From positions 62,001 to 126,000 of the forward strand of contig WBMW01005645.1 of the NCBI GenBank assembly GCA_013396635.1: a stretch of DNA of 64,000 nt, in the 5' to 3' direction. A model generated the notes under the pieces. It searched no databases, was not told where the DNA came from, and worked only from the letters and a program-made list of their open reading frames with translations. This stretch comes from Penelope pileata. Taxonomy: Eukaryota > Chordata > Aves > Galliformes > Cracidae. How positions within the stretch are numbered: position 1 is the first letter of the stretch; every line of letters starts with the position of its first letter. Position numbers and translations under genes: made by a program. This document shows, in pieces, positions 1 to 13,500 of this stretch.

Positions 1-317
1 CCTAGCCAAAACTTCCATGGAGGCCTACTGGAGTTTTGTTTAAGCAGCTGTTTCAGGAAATGATCCTAGTGCCATAAGGCTAACATTTTCAAAAAATGCT
101 GGTGGTTTTGGATGCTTCATTTCCTGGTGTGGGACACTTCAGAGAGGCCTGATTTCCAGTCAATTTTTCTTCATCTGCCCTCTGAAAATCAGGCCTTCTA
201 AAAAAATGTGAAAAGGCAAAGGCATCCAAAATCAATAGATGTTTCTTTATTTCTTGGTCCATTATTTCTTTTAACTGCAATGAAAAAGCAGCCAGCTTTT
301 TCATGGTAAGATATTAT
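1..317. other. No gene recognised
   Basis: Single-copy AT-leaning DNA. The short open frame on the minus strand (89-304) has no recognisable domain and is of chance length. Nothing else is seen. Confidence 0.6.
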
Positions 318-424
318 GAGCCTGATTCTTGTCTCACACTGGTTTTGCTTAAGTGCAACTTCACACACTCTAGTGAAGTTACTCTGGATTTATAACTGTA
401 GAAGTGAGATTAAAAATCAGGATT
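318..424. repeat. Palindromic sauropsid MITE-like relic
   Basis: The left side begins AGCCTGATTCTTGTCTCACAC and the right side reads GTGAGATTAAAAATCAGG, so the ends are degenerate reverse complements. Between them lies AGTGAAGTTACTCTGGATTTA. From memory, this matches an old palindromic repeat common in reptile and bird genomes (cores like ACTCTGGATTTAC and TCAATGGAGTTAC). It is non-autonomous, with no coding capacity. I infer an ancient DNA-transposon-like element; the exact family needs a repeat-library comparison. Confidence 0.5.
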
Positions 425-3060
425 TGTGTTTTCTGATAGTGTTAAAAATACTGAAGAGTATTTTGAAGTGTCTTTGAAACTATCAGACTTTAAAACTGAA
501 TAACAGCAACTGAAAAAATATTAAAAAGAAAGCAAGCAAGCAAAAACAAACCTCTTTTCATTCCGAGGTGGTTCCTATGGTATTTCTGTTCTTTCTTGGA
601 TGGTGCTTTTACTGCATTAATTGTTAGTTCAGAGCATCTGATTAAACATTTCTTGCTCTGTACTCTTTTCTTTCTGTGCCAGTAAAAAAGACACTTGCTG
701 ATTACAGGGATGATATGAGGCACACTAAAACAGACACAAAAAACGCAAGTAGTTCCTGTGTAAGATCACTTAGCTGTCAATATGGAGCTGGTCAATGTAA
801 CTTTTTTCACCACTGCCCAGGTGACAGTCAGAAAAAAAAAAATGATGATAAAAAAAGACAGCCACATCCATATGACACCTGCAGAAATTATGCTGGCCTC
901 TGTGTTTGCTGCAGTGGCCTGATTTAACACATAATAGATTTCTGCATGTTCCCTCAGCCCACTCTGTGGCTTTTGGATGAGAGAAGGACCAAACTCACCA
1001 ATAGAAACTCTGTAAGTCATCATTTGGCTCAGGCTTACACGGTTAACAGTTTTATCAGAGAGGGGAATGGCAGCTAGGTTCTGCAATGTGGTAATTATGA
1101 CTGGTGGCTGTTTGTTGGAAACTGTGTTGGAGACTAGCAGCCTGTGTTTTGTTTATTTGGGGGTGTTCTTTTTTCCAGAAATGCTAATTATTTACAAATC
1201 TCAACATTTCTCAAATCAAGGCCATGAGCTTTCAGCTCTGTTGCATGGCCTCATGAGACTGTCCTCATGCTCAGCACGCCAAGGTGTGGGTAGGTGACCC
1301 CAGGGGCTCAGCTACCCTGGCTCGTCACATTACTACTCAGCCTGGCTGTGGAAACCCTGACCCTGGCACCATCACCAATGCCAGGTGGAAGCATTTCAGG
1401 ACTTTTTGTGCATTTCCAAGGAGCTAGGCAAGGTCACTGCTACTCAGCTGAGGAGCACTAACCCACACAGCTGTAGCCACCTCTCCATAGCCTGGCCTAC
1501 CCCAGGCACTGTGAGACAGGGAAATAGCCAAGGATTCAACAGGGCATGTTTAGGATTCCAAGCACTGCCAGAACTTTGTGACATAAACCAGAGGGGACAG
1601 TAAAACTGCTTCCACCTCATTCTTGCACAATGAGGGCCGCTGAAGCCAGGCTCAACCCACTCAGGAGCCAGTGGGTGGCCCACAGGCACGCTTTGCAATA
1701 GTTCTGTCACTCTGGGGCCTGCTCACATCACCTCGAAAACACATCTTCTGCTTCTTTCCTCCTGATCTGGCCAGTCCTTCCCTCTCCGGGTGTGATCCTG
1801 CCTTCATGGCCACCCAGGCCACCTCACCTTTTCCCAGCCCAATCTTCTTCCCTACCATTCTTCTCCCTACAGACATTTTTCCCAAAGCTTGGGACGTTTG
1901 GAGTGTCACCTTGACTCTGGACATTCTCGGGTACTGCTCCTAATCCGGTCTGTTCATACTACCCTTCAGCCATGTACTCCTCTGTCAGGTGATTTTCTGG
2001 TTCAACACAGACTCAGCATTTTGGGGATGACTCCCTTAGTGGCCAGCTTCGGGAGATGTGTGCTGAGGCCAGGACCAGAATGTGTCTGAGACCACTGCAT
2101 CGTTTGAGGCACAACGTGGTAGGGAGATGGTGGCATGTAAAAGTTCAGAAGTGGCCCTTTAGTGGTTAGAAGTAGAGCACAAGCCTTAAACTTTAAACCT
2201 GCCAAATACCTACTGCTCAGTACTTGTAGCTAACATTGAGTGCCTAAGAAGGCCAATGTTTTTTATGTGTTCATAAGAACTTCATGGTTAACAGGCCATG
2301 ATAGATCCAAAAAAAATTGAAGGTGTGTTTGCAAAGGGTTTGTCTTTATTAGTCAAAGGTAGTTCCATGTCTGAGGTCAAGAAAAACACAAAGCAAAGCA
2401 AATCAGTCTGAACTCAGAGGGCCTTAGCTACATTGCCTGAAACATGCTTATTCCAATCATTCTCTTTTGCAAGTGCAACAGTCTTGCTGGACATCAACTT
2501 GTTCATACTAGCAATTAGACTGTAGAATTACATGGGAATTCAAATGTGTTAGCATAGGCTCATGAATGTAAACCAATTTTCCAGGGCTTCTTTGGCCTTT
2601 GGAAGGGGTGAGTTTTCCCCTTACCCTTGGATAGGAAGCTGCCTGTGGAAATACTTGCACAATCAGATGTGAAGGAAGAGGTCTGCTTTATCGTAAAGCA
2701 GAGAGAGATTTTGTAAGGATCACAATGGGAGTTTTTTGTATTGTTTTGAGCAAACTCCCTGTCTGTTTAACTTATGCCATCATACGTACATTTTCAATTT
2801 CAGCATGAAGGGATACAAAAGGTACAGTCAGAAATTGGTTCAGTGTTAACATTTTGCCACAACGAACTGCTCGCCTTAATTTTTGTAAGAAAAACGAGAA
2901 AACTCTTTTCAGTGTATCTTTTCCTAAACTGGGAAAAAGTAACCTATGAAACTTTTTTATATTTTGTATTTTCTAAGTTTCTATGAACCCACTTTCCATG
3001 TTGTCCCTTGTTTGCATTCAGGGACTGTTTATTTTGCAAACCACTGCATTTTTCTTCCAT
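425..3060. other. No gene recognised, unique DNA
   Basis: Several short open frames exist on both strands (for example 676-927 plus and 766-1086 minus), but they overlap each other in conflicting frames and show no known domain. The part from about 1240 to 2100 is somewhat richer in G+C than its surroundings. I see no CR1 tail, RNA gene or satellite here. Confidence 0.55.
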
Positions 3061-3083
3061 TCTTTTTTTTTTTTTTTTTTTTA
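3061..3083. repeat. Poly(T) tract
   Basis: A run of about 20 T. It could be the A-tail of a minus-strand retroposed sequence, but I see no recognisable parent sequence beside it, so I call it only a homopolymer. Confidence 0.8.
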
Positions 3084-3502
3084 GATAGAAGAAAAATACA
3101 AATCAGAAAACACAACATTATGATTAGTGGCTAGGCAATCTCTTTCAATTACAAGAATATCAATACAGAAAGAAAAGAATTACAGGGTTGTTTTCTTTTT
3201 TTATTTTCCTGTGGCTGATGTACTGTATGGTATATGTTTACAGAACTCCTCTGGTCTGCCTTTGTGATGTTATCTAAATGAATGACACAGTAGGTATGAT
3301 GTGCCATTTGACAGTTTGCCTTAGCACTCTTGGGTTTCCTTCTTCTTTTTGTACCTCTTTTTCCTTTTTTTTTTTTTTCCAAAAAGTGCAGGCTCTATTC
3401 CAAAGCTGTATAAACACAACATTATCTTTCAATCCCCAGCAAAAGAAGTGTGCACAAACCCTTCTCCATGAAGCGTACCTCTACGGGTGCAATAAAAGAC
3501 CA
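3084..3502. other. No gene recognised, T-rich
   Basis: Holds a second T tract at about 3364-3380. Open frames on both strands are short and conflicting. Nothing else is seen. Confidence 0.55.
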
Positions 3503-3614
3503 CAGTCCTGCAAACAAAAACGCATATGCCTAATTCTACTATGTGTAGACCTATTTCAGTCAACAGGACTACTCATGGGAGGAACATGTATGTAGGTGTC
3601 TGCAAGACCAGGGC
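3503..3614. repeat. Palindromic sauropsid MITE-like relic
   Basis: The left end reads AGTCCTGCAAAC and the right end GTGTCTGCAAGACC, which is roughly its reverse complement. The middle has a degenerate TTTCAGTCAACAGGACTACTC, resembling the ATTGACTTCAATGGGACTACTC core of a palindromic repeat widespread in turtles, crocodiles and birds. The element is heavily mutated, so it is old. The family assignment is from memory. Confidence 0.55.
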
Positions 3615-4325
3615 ATGAATGATTAACACAGGGTGTAGTTTGGGTGTTATTTGTGTACCTGTACCACTTTTATGCACTGCTGAGTTTGCCCAGGGTGGTG
3701 TAAACCTAGAAGCTAACTCTGAGTACTGCTACTTCTGCTAAGACACAAAACAAAATGGTGCTGAGCATCTGGTAGGATCAGGTCCTGAGTCAGCATTGCC
3801 ACCATGGCAGTAGTATTCGTGAGGAAATATTTAGTGGGGCTTCCCTGACAGCTCTCATATCAGTCCCCTGCCATTCTAAGTTCACTACAAATTCTTCATG
3901 CTTAAAATTACGAATAAAATTTAATGTGAGCAGAAAGATAGCATACAGAGTTGCTAGAGGAATAAAAGGTATTCTACCTTTTGATTTAGTCCAAAATCCA
4001 AATGGCATACTTGGAAAGAAGTGGGGATATAATAGAAAATGTAGTATTTTACATTTGTGTATTTTTTTAAGGAATAAATATTTTTGTAATGAGATACAAA
4101 TCCTACATAGGGATTTGAGTTTCTGAATAGCATCCTACTCGTGACATTGAGCCTTTGAACTTTTCATATGTTGATGACAATGCCCAGCTTCTTGGGATCT
4201 TTTGTAGACCTAACCACACTTTTCTCCAGGAAGTAGAATCACAACACTTTTTAACAAGTAGCATTAGAAGAGTAGAATCCAAAATATCTGCTATGAACAC
4301 AGCTAAATAACTAAATCTATTTACC
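3615..4325. other. No gene recognised
   Basis: AT-rich unique sequence. Short open frames at 3790-4008 (minus), 3926-4126 (plus) and 4103-4327 (minus) have no recognisable content. Confidence 0.55.
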
Positions 4326-4368
4326 AAAAAAAAAAAAAANNNNNNNNNNNNNNNNNNNNNNAAAAAAA
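4326..4368. repeat. Poly(A) tract with 22-base gap
   Basis: Fourteen A, then 22 N, then seven A. The gap sits inside a homopolymer, which explains the failed sequence; the true A-run length is unknown. Confidence 0.85.
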
Positions 4369-6489
4369 GCTGGAACTATGCTTTCTATAGCTAGACAACT
4401 TTACCTAGAATGTCATCATCATGGTAGGTAATAACTATCAATTTTCAGTAGAGAGGTATGGCTAAAAAGGAGAACTATAATATGTTTTTTCATTTTGACA
4501 AATTTTGTGCAACATAAGATTACAAAATACAAGAGATGGTGACACTGGAAAGAGTAGAAAAAAATAATTTGGACAAAGTGGAGGATTTTCCCACAGGCTG
4601 AAATGTGACATCTTATTTTTTTAAACTCACTCAGTTTCAACTAGTTCTCGCTGCCTGTTAGAAAGTTTAGAATTCACTCAGATTATGTTACATGAGCCTT
4701 CTGGGCAGCAAGAGTAAACTTTAGTTCTGAGCTTAATGAGAGGTTGCAGGCTATGACAACATCCAACATAAAGGTGGACTGTAATTTTTGTATGTAAACA
4801 AGTCAGTTGTATAAAATGGCTGAATTTATTGAGTTTAGAATATGAATGGATTGTCATCTAGTCCAAAGAGAACATAAATCCAACTTGTAATATAAACATA
4901 TAATAATAACTTAGCTTGTAAATAGTGACAAGGGTGCATGAAGTTCTTAAAAATGCCCCACTTGTGTTTGAAATCAACAGCATTACAAAACTGAGCCTTT
5001 TTCTCATAGGTTCAAAAAGTCTTGCAAATTATATAACTTTTTTCCTGTGGTTGTTGCAGTTATGCTACTCCACAGAATGAGATTAGGCCACTTTTCTTAA
5101 TGGAAAATTTGTGAAAAATTCGGAGCCCTTTCCCCCAGTTTGCAAAAGCTGTTGTTGGGGCAGTTCTGCTGTTATTGTGTCGCAAACGTTCCTGCAATGG
5201 TTTCCCAAATGTTTCTTAAAAAAAATTTCAATTTTTTTTAAGGATCTACATTAGAAATTGAAGAAAAAAAATTTTTTAGAATGACCTAAGTAACTCAAAA
5301 CCATCACTTTGGATACATTTGTACATTTTTAACTTACAGTGTAAAATAGTGACTTATACTTGATCTTGAATATCTTTTCAGCAGGTCTGTTAGCCCTAAA
5401 CAGTTGCTCATGAGCATAAAACTAAGCACCAAAAACTGCCCTTTTTAGTTTAATGGAATGACCCATATAAGTGAAATTTAAGCACAAGAACAAATGCTTA
5501 CGGGGTCTGTGCTTTAAACAACATTGCTACAAGTGAGGCTTATGTTGCTTTAACTGTGTCTTCTCATTCCTTTAATTAGATAGGTTTTTAAAACAGTGTT
5601 GTGAAACTAGTGAACTTTTCTGAAGAGACGAATACAGGACATGACCTCCTGACCAGGTGTGTTTGAAAGCAGATGAACGCCTCCTGGGCACCCAGATCTC
5701 CCAGTGGTCTAAAGAGGGTTAGGGTGAACCTCATACCTACACACAAACACAATGTAAAAGAGGCAGTGTGAGTTTTTCTTCCAAATTTTTCCCTTCACAC
5801 TCCTCTGCTCCAGACTCTGCCTGTCCCCTGTCTCTGTACTTGCTCTCATTCCAGACACCATTGCTCAGTTGCTCCTTTTTTTCCCCTTTCTGCTTCACTT
5901 TTTGTGGTCTCCTATAAGCAAAAATAGGGGAAAGAAAAGAGAGACTAGAGCCAAAAATCTCACCTCAGGCTTGTTTGGGTGAGTCCCAAGTTAAAAGAAA
6001 TGACAAAATCCTGTCCTCAATTTTTGGACTTCTTCCTGCATTTTCATAGATTTGTAGGGTACAGCTGACAGCAGAGGAGCATTCCCTGTCTGCTCATCTG
6101 GCATCCCCCTGGCATCATCTGTTGCCCAAACAGAGGGTACCACAAAAACCTTGCTATTTAAAATGCTGTCCTTTTTCCCATTCCTGTGACAATGTATTAA
6201 GCCTCCAAGCCAGTATGAGCTAGAAATGCCCAAGTGCATAAAACATCAGCATCCAGAAGCCACTTAGGGGAGCAGAAGACAAGCTGCCCCGTAATTGTTG
6301 GGCTGCTACCAGCAGGCAACCAGGAGAAAATGTGAACTTCCCCACAGACTGATCCAGCATACAAAGGCACTCTCAGTAAAACTAGCTGCCAAAAGCTACT
6401 GGTATCCCTCCAAGTTAACGTGGTGGCCAGGGAGGGGAACTCAAAAATAAAGAGGGTTCTGTGAAACCACATAAAGTCCCAATTGGACA
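4369..6489. other. No gene recognised
   Basis: AT-rich unique DNA with long runs lacking any open frame of note, especially 4640-5990. No repeat family was recognised. Confidence 0.55.
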
Positions 6490-6562
6490 CGGCACTTAAG
6501 CTCCACTGACCTTAAGCACTTGCTTGAAGTGTAGCACATACTTAAACATTGTGCTGGTTAGG
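6490..6562. repeat. Relic of a palindromic repeat
   Basis: Contains CCTTAAGCACTTGCTTGAAG and CACATACTTAAACATTGTGC. These resemble the TTAAGCACGTGCTTAA blocks of the palindromic sauropsid repeat also suspected at 3503-3614. Short and diverged; assignment from pattern only. Confidence 0.35.
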
Positions 6563-9555
6563 GGCAGCTTTGAGGATATGCTGAGATCTGCCCACACCTA
6601 CCATTGAGGTGCTTGACTGAAGATGGGCTTGAATTTTGTCACTGTGTTATGTAAGTATGGATGCAGGCATTGCTTAAGGGCAGATAGAAGAGATATATTT
6701 ATCAGAAAGATATTTACTTTCCCAGAGGCCACTGAATCTGTGTACAGCAAAGGTAGCCAAGCAAAAGCAGTCAGGACCAAGGCAAAATAAAACATTTCTG
6801 AAGGTTTCCTGCCCTTCCCAACTCTGTTCACTCCATAGAAAAAGAATGACTCTTCATAGGGGTTCAAGAAAATGTTGTGTAAAATGCAGCTTTTATGGTG
6901 AATGTAGGTTGTGGTTGAGATTTTTTTTAAGCTTTAGTCTCCCACTTTCTTTGTGAGCTAATGTAAATAAAATCCCATTATGTTGGGGAAAATCTGCTGT
7001 GCTAACACTGGATTAGAATTGCTGGGGATAGCTGCTGTACTTTGTAACCTGAAGTGTACTTTTTTGACTGTTACGTTTTTTTCTTCAGATTAAAAAAAAA
7101 AAATGAATACAAAAAATCAAAAATAAATAAAATAAGAACACTGCCAGCAACAGCCATGCTGTAACTGTGGCTTCTCTCTTTTTTTTCTCTGTACAGTATT
7201 ACTAGTAAATAAATCTGCCTTTTCACTGCGCCTACCTCTGTGTCCTTTTACTGTGTTCCTCTCTAACTAGCATTCCTCAAGATGCTCTGTGATCTCAAGG
7301 ACATGCCACACTGGAGCAGCCTCTCTCACTAAAAGAAATAAAGTACTAACTTCACAGTTTGTTGTTTTTTCCTTCCTCCACTGCTGTGCCCTGCTGCTCT
7401 GACTGTTATTTCTCTTAGATGCTTCAACACACATTAACTCATCATACTTGTTACTGTCTCACTTCTTTTCCATTCCATCTTATGTGGTACTTTGCCAGGC
7501 ATATTGTGGACCAGGTTGCTATAGGATCAAACAGCACCTTCTCATGTTTGCAGAAGATAAAGTCTTGGTTTAGATCAGTAAGACAGTATGTCCCAAGTGA
7601 GTTTATTTCCTAACTGGGAGAAAAACGCCATGCAGTGCATATGCAAGTCCCCGGATATAATCACTAAGGAATTAAAGGACTGTCAAAATAAACAGTATAC
7701 AGCTTCTCCCTGGCTTACCACAGAAATAAATTGTCCTTGGTATTTCAGGACTGGAAGAAGCTTGACATAGTCTGCCTTGTAGGGGGAAAACAAAAAAAAA
7801 AGGTAAAAAAAAGTCTTTTTTTCCAAGATGTTACACTTACCTAGGCTTAGTGAACAGCGATAGGATGAATAACACACATGGATAACATCATAAACTCCCT
7901 ACTCATAAATCAAAAATTCAGCCCAGATAGCCATTTAGGAAACTCACCACAAATTTCTCCTTGTTATGGACGTACTCCTCTCACCTTGTCTCCATCCAAA
8001 AAAACATTTGTGCACACATATCTGAGCCTTTGCAAGGATGCACTCTTTACTGGTATACAAGGGAAAATGGCCACTTGCCCTTGCTTTGTTGCTTTATAAT
8101 CTATTCCTGGAAGTTCTTCAGCTGATAGGCCTGCAAGCTCTTTTTCTAACTTGTGTTTGAGTATGAGAGAATGGTATTTCTCTGTCATAGAAGACTCTGG
8201 GTGACTGGAGAACTGGTATGTTTATGTCATCAAAGGACTAGAAAATTGATCACAACAGCCACACTATTTAAATTTCTTCATTTGCAAAGACCGTCCTAAT
8301 TCAGAAGTTGCATTAATGTGGCCAGAGAATCATGACCCTCAGCTAGCAGAAGTGTCCATGCAGAGAACATACAATGACAGGGCTGTTGTCATCAGCTAGT
8401 AATTTAGCGCAGACTCTTGGATGTACCCGGTATATATTCTATTTGCTGGCGCATACCACAGCCTGTGCTGTACTATTACTTTCCATCCTTTAATTTGTTT
8501 TCATTATTTATTTTTTATTTTCATCACTTAACTGTGTTACCATGAGAAGGTTTTCAGCTGAAAACTTCTTCACTGCACAAAACCAAGTCAGCCAAGGAAA
8601 CAACAAAAATGGAGGAGACAAATTCTGATAGCACTGCTGTTGCTGAAGTTTTAGGATCAAAATAGTGCATGCGCTTTCCCTTTTTAAGCCACTAGACAAA
8701 AAAGTGAAACTTTAATGTTTTTTTCTCCATTTTTCCACCATCATAGAATGGAGGAAGACAAGGAATGTGTAGCATCTGGTTAGACAATGTGGCACTTCCT
8801 TGAAACTCTTCTGGAGTAGTTCTCTGGAGGTCAATGACTTAATGAAGTAAAGTCAGATTCAGCATGTGAGAGGACAGTTCTCTCAATTTTTTGTTCTTTT
8901 TCATCTTAATAGTCTTGTATCCTAGTAATGGAAGGAAGATAGAAGCACACTCTGAAAGTTTAACACTTTCAGTAGACTGTTGGGGTTAGAAGTGGAGTAG
9001 GTCATCTTCAGACGGCCCCTAACTTTCATACAGGACCCTCATGAGCTGCCTTTGATCCTGAAAAGTCTCACCAACTCAGCAGTGCTTCATACTCCACATT
9101 GTACAGTGTTTTTAAGGTTACAGAAAGAAACCTCCAAGGCTATAAACTGTAAGAATGAATAGTAAAAAAAAGACCAGAAATTATTAACAATTTCTGCTGT
9201 CACAAGACCACAATTTACATTCCCCACCTCCTGCAGAAGGTCTGCTCAGACATCCATCGTGCTGTGCACATTCACATATGAATCATTTGTAACCGTCATG
9301 AGAACACAGGCTGTGCCCTAAAGGGGTCTATAAAACAAAAGGGTATGACACAGCCCTGCAAAATTTTAAGTGACCATCCACTTTTACTCATGGTAGAAAA
9401 ATGACCTGTTTCTTCATCAGAAGTGTCTAGGCAATGTTAGCCCCCTTCCCAGATGAGGTGAGGAGGGAGATATGTGAATAGAAACAGGAGTTTCTGTATC
9501 ACACTTGGAGGAGGGAATTTCCCAGCACACAATCCAAAAGAGAAGAGGGGGAATG
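6563..9555. other. No gene recognised
   Basis: AT-rich unique DNA. There is an A-rich patch at 7085-7140 and scattered short frames without domains (such as 7964-8188 minus). I see no CR1 tail, RNA gene or satellite. Confidence 0.5.
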
Positions 9556-9665
9556 GTCCAGTGGCAGAGACACTGGGTCACTGAAAATCAGCGGGAGGGA
9601 GCAGGTGTGTTCTTGCACAGACACTGGCCTGCAAGCCTAGAGACTCAGCTGTCTTAGAAATGAAA
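9556..9665 (+). mobile_element. Possible MIR-like tRNA-derived SINE relic
   Basis: The segment TGGTCCAGTGGCAGAGACAC followed by TGGGTCACTGAAAATCAGCG resembles the tRNA-derived head of MIR/CORE-SINEs in sauropsids, which typically read TGGTCTAGTGGTTAGAGCAC and then an AGTCAGG block. Similarity fades after about 80 bases. This is old and diverged, and a chance match is possible. Confidence 0.35.
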
Positions 9666-12600
9666 TTGGCTCCAGCCTGTTATACGCAGCAGCTCCTCCC
9701 ACGCCAATAAACTCTCTGGACTTACCGAGCAGCAGTGGAAGTGCTGGTCCAGGTCCTGGGAAAAGTAATTTCCAGCTGCTGCTGCTCCACAGGGTTCAGC
9801 ATGACCTCACATAAAGTCCCTCTTCTCCAGATCTACAAAGGTATGTAGAAACAACACAGTCCCCTGGACTATGGTAGGAAATGTAAGCGCCTAACTAATT
9901 TTGTGGTTCCAAGCTTTATCATCTCAGTTTTACTAAGATTTTAGTATATTTTACCATATGTACTTATATTTTAGGATAATTATCACTACCCTGCCTCTCA
10001 CTGCTGTGACGATGAGTCTGTCAGTGTCTGCCGCAAGGCTGCAAGTATACAGGGCATACGTTGGGCACACATCACGAAATGTCCTCTTGCTATTCATTTC
10101 TCGGAGACATTCTGCATACAACAGCACTGCTAAACCAGAAAACATGCTTTGTTGCAATCAAAACTAGCCTTTCACAGCAGTCAGGCATTTTCTGGAAATG
10201 AGAGATTTGCCATGGTTATGGAAAAAAAGAGAATAGCAGCAGCATGCTTCGTTGCTTGTAGGTGGGAGAATGGAGAGGAACAGGTGGAGGAAAAAAGGAC
10301 TTGTGCCCAGAGGAAACGGGCTCAAAATTGGGTCACCTTTGCAGACATGACAAACCAGTTCAGCTTTCTTTTCTGAGTATTTCCATAATGCATCACTGGC
10401 TACAGATTCCCTCCAGCTATAGATGAGTCTGCTCCAGCACTGGAAGCAATATGGTAGGTTTTGGGGGGAAGGGGCGTGTGTTGATTAAGGTAATTAGCCC
10501 TGCTGAGAAAGAGACTGTCTATTCACCTGAGCATAGCCCCATGCTAAAACGACTGTACTGCTCTTTAGCCAGTGTGCTTTCCTCTAGACATCACTACATT
10601 GTGGTCTTAGGCATCCTGTGACTTCAATGGAAGGATGCTGTTTAATAACAGCGGGAGAACTTGGTCATTTACATTTCACTGGAGCATGCTGTATATAGAT
10701 TGCATAGCCCTGACAATCTTTTAAGCACTTCACTGTGCTGTTCAGCTTTTGTTACATGTTTCTTCTTACCATGCCATGCAAAGTCATGGAAGCATTTTTA
10801 CAACCAGAAAAACCGGAGTTCATAGACAAATTGTTCGTGCAATGGAATAAATGTTTCCATCTGCTGACTGATTTGAGCAATTTTATGTCATTAGATATGG
10901 CTAAGTTAGCAGGGAGATGGGGTAAAGTGATGGAGCTGTTAAACAGTCAGTGTGGTAAACATTTGCAGAGCTGCACACCGAGAACAAAGTCAAGCAACTT
11001 GCAGAGAGTCATAGCTATTATTAAAAAAAATAATAAGAGAAACTGTAATTTCTGGGCTTCTTTGCTGAGGAGGAAACCTGTAAAGTGCATGTTCTAGCTG
11101 CAGGAGCAAGCCCTGCAGAGCTGTGATACTCTGGGTCTCCTTTTCTGCAGCATTTAAAAGACTTCAGATGTGACTCTTAAGCACTGTTGTTAAGTAAGTG
11201 ACAGTAAGACACGTGGAGAAGGTGCTGGAACATTGCACACTGTTTTCTTCAGTTATTCTATACGTCAGGATTTAGAGCTGGAAACACTTTATGGACTTAA
11301 CTCCACAATGTGCCAAACAGTCACCAAATATAAATCCAGGACCCAACATGGAGGCTTTAGCCTGTCTGTCTTTGTCCTCTGCAGCTCCTGTAGAAGAAAC
11401 GTCCAGGCTGAAAGCTGTAGGCAGTGTTCAGAGTATTTAAAATCTATAATGGAAAGTAGAAATAAAAGGAAAGCAACTGTTTTCTCTCATCCAGCATCTG
11501 GAAGTGTCTTCCTATAGGTTAAAAGGGGTTGAATACCAGTACTACCCACTGCGACAGCACTTCTCTCCCTGACAAGTTCCAGTCTTATCTGGTCAGTCAT
11601 TTTCAGGTACAAACAACTATGTCAAGCTAAGTTAGGCCAAAGGAGCTAACAGAAAAGCTAAGGAAATTTTTCAGTAAGAAGCTATTAGGTTAGTGAATCA
11701 TGGTGATTCAGGTTGCTGAGAGGCATGTTTCTCAGCTAGGTGAGAATAAAAGTCCAGCAGAAATAAAGGACGCTTCCCAAAAACAGTTCTGTAACATAAG
11801 CTGGAGAAAAACACATCCCAGCTACAGTCTTTGAATACCTAGGAATGATGTTATCTCTAATAGAAAAGAACCAGCCATTTGCTTACATTCAGTGATATGA
11901 ATGGTCCTATATACTTCAATGGATCCGCCCATATCATCCCATTGACTTACAGTGGTGAAGGTCTTGTTTTCTTTGCAGCTAAGAGTTTTTCTCCCAAGAC
12001 CTCAGTTTTGCTGAGATACCTTCCTTAGCCCTCCCCTATCAGCAGGCTTGGAAGCCAACTGTATGTCATCTCTACAGAGCACGGCCAGCCACGATGGGGC
12101 TGGGCAGGGAGGGAGATAAAAGCTTATTGCTGTGTGTTCGTTTATCTGGAGGAGCCTGGGAGCACTGTCAGCATCGGAGCAGGGTAAATAGAACAGTTCT
12201 GATTCACTGGTGACAATAAACAATCAAAAACAAAGCAGGGAATTCTGACATGCAGAACCCAAACTGAAACTTTCTGGATTGATTATTTGTTCAAAAACAA
12301 AGCTGCTTTTTTTTTGTTGTTGTTGNTGGAATACATTAAAAAAATTGGCTGGGCATTATCTGAACATTCCCTCCAACTCGTTTTCATCCAAAATTCTGAG
12401 TGGAGCTCAAGACAATTTCATTCTCTCAGAGCTCATTTTTTTCCAAAAACTTTTCTGTTTGGATTCAAGGGGAAAATTCACTTGGCTGCAGCTAGCACAA
12501 CACTCCTTGCTGGAGGGCTGACACTACAATTTCCAGTCAAGTGTGTGTGATAATGGAGAGCTCGCCTTGGGGAACAGCTGTACGCTGTCAGTGCTGGATG

Positions 12601-13440
12601 ATGCTCCTTCCTCTGCTCAGCATGCACAGCTTTCCCCCCACTCCTGCCTGATGCCTCTCTCCCTTCCCACACACGTTTGCACAGCCCCTCTGCACCCTGC
12701 TGCACACCAGGGGTCTCATCCATCTCCATGCTATCACCAGAAAGGAAGACTCTGTTCTAGTGTCCATTGCCATGCATATGGAGACTGCCATCCTCTTCAT
12801 GCTAAACGTTCTCAAGAGCAAACAAGTGATGGGGAATGCTGGGCTCATTTGTGTCCAGGGTAGCCTGGGCACAGATTGTCCTTCCAGTGTCATCTGCATA
12901 TTGTGAAAATCCAGGGAATACTGGTATCTGCAGGAAAATTGACTTCAAGCCAAATACAACGCCTGAACCCAAAACAACCCTTCCCTTTCTCACATTCACT
13001 GCATGAAGAGAGGAAAACTCAAGCCAAGAGACTGGAGGCAAAGAAGAGGCAGGAAGATGTTTGTGCTTAGTGATTATGCAAGATGCCCTAGCCCCTCAGA
13101 GAGGGATAAGAGGTGAGAGTGTCCAGAAAGATACTTTCTGCGGAGAAAGACACAGCTGAAAGCTCTTCAGATGTGGACACTGCTCAGAGACAGTCATTCC
13201 TTAGACAAGCCACCTGAGCTCTTCCCCTCAATTTTTCTGGCTGGATGGCTTTCTTGTTAGAAACGCTGAGCACCTTGTGGTAGCAGTGGCAGCAGTGGTT
13301 GGTGTCTGTAAGGACTGTCTCTCGTAGAGCAGCTCTGGTGGCTTCTGCCTGTTCCAGTCTGGATAGCTAATACTGATTATACTGGAGTTACTGAGAGTTG
13401 CTTGCTCTATCCATTTTGTCCTTAAGAAGAAATCCCCTCT
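9666..13440. other. No gene recognised
   Basis: Unique DNA holding a single ambiguous base at 12326 in a TTG-rich run. The longest frame, 10735-11097 plus (120 codons), has no recognisable domain. A more G+C-rich portion at about 12540-12860 has overlapping frames on both strands, typical of stop-poor sequence rather than of a gene. Confidence 0.5.
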
Positions 13441-13500
13441 TGAATAAAATTGAAAAATAAAAAATAATTTTTTTTTTTTTTAAAAAAAAGGTAGAGGTAA
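13441..13500. repeat. A/T-rich low-complexity patch
   Basis: AATAAAAAATAA followed by a T run and then an A run. No surrounding element was recognised. Confidence 0.75.

Noticed and set aside
676..1086. Overlapping plus and minus frames near the left end
   Set aside because: They conflict on opposite strands and contain low-complexity A/T codons; no family resemblance.
3061..3083. Poly(T) as the tail of a processed pseudogene on the minus strand
   Set aside because: The adjacent sequence has no recognisable coding content, and no target duplication was seen.
10735..11097. 120-codon plus-strand frame as a possible gene
   Set aside because: No recognisable domain, no splice or promoter context, and a length within chance expectation for 64 kb in six frames.
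12478..12899. Cluster of overlapping frames on both strands
   Set aside because: Explained by locally higher G+C and fewer stops; no domain or splice structure.
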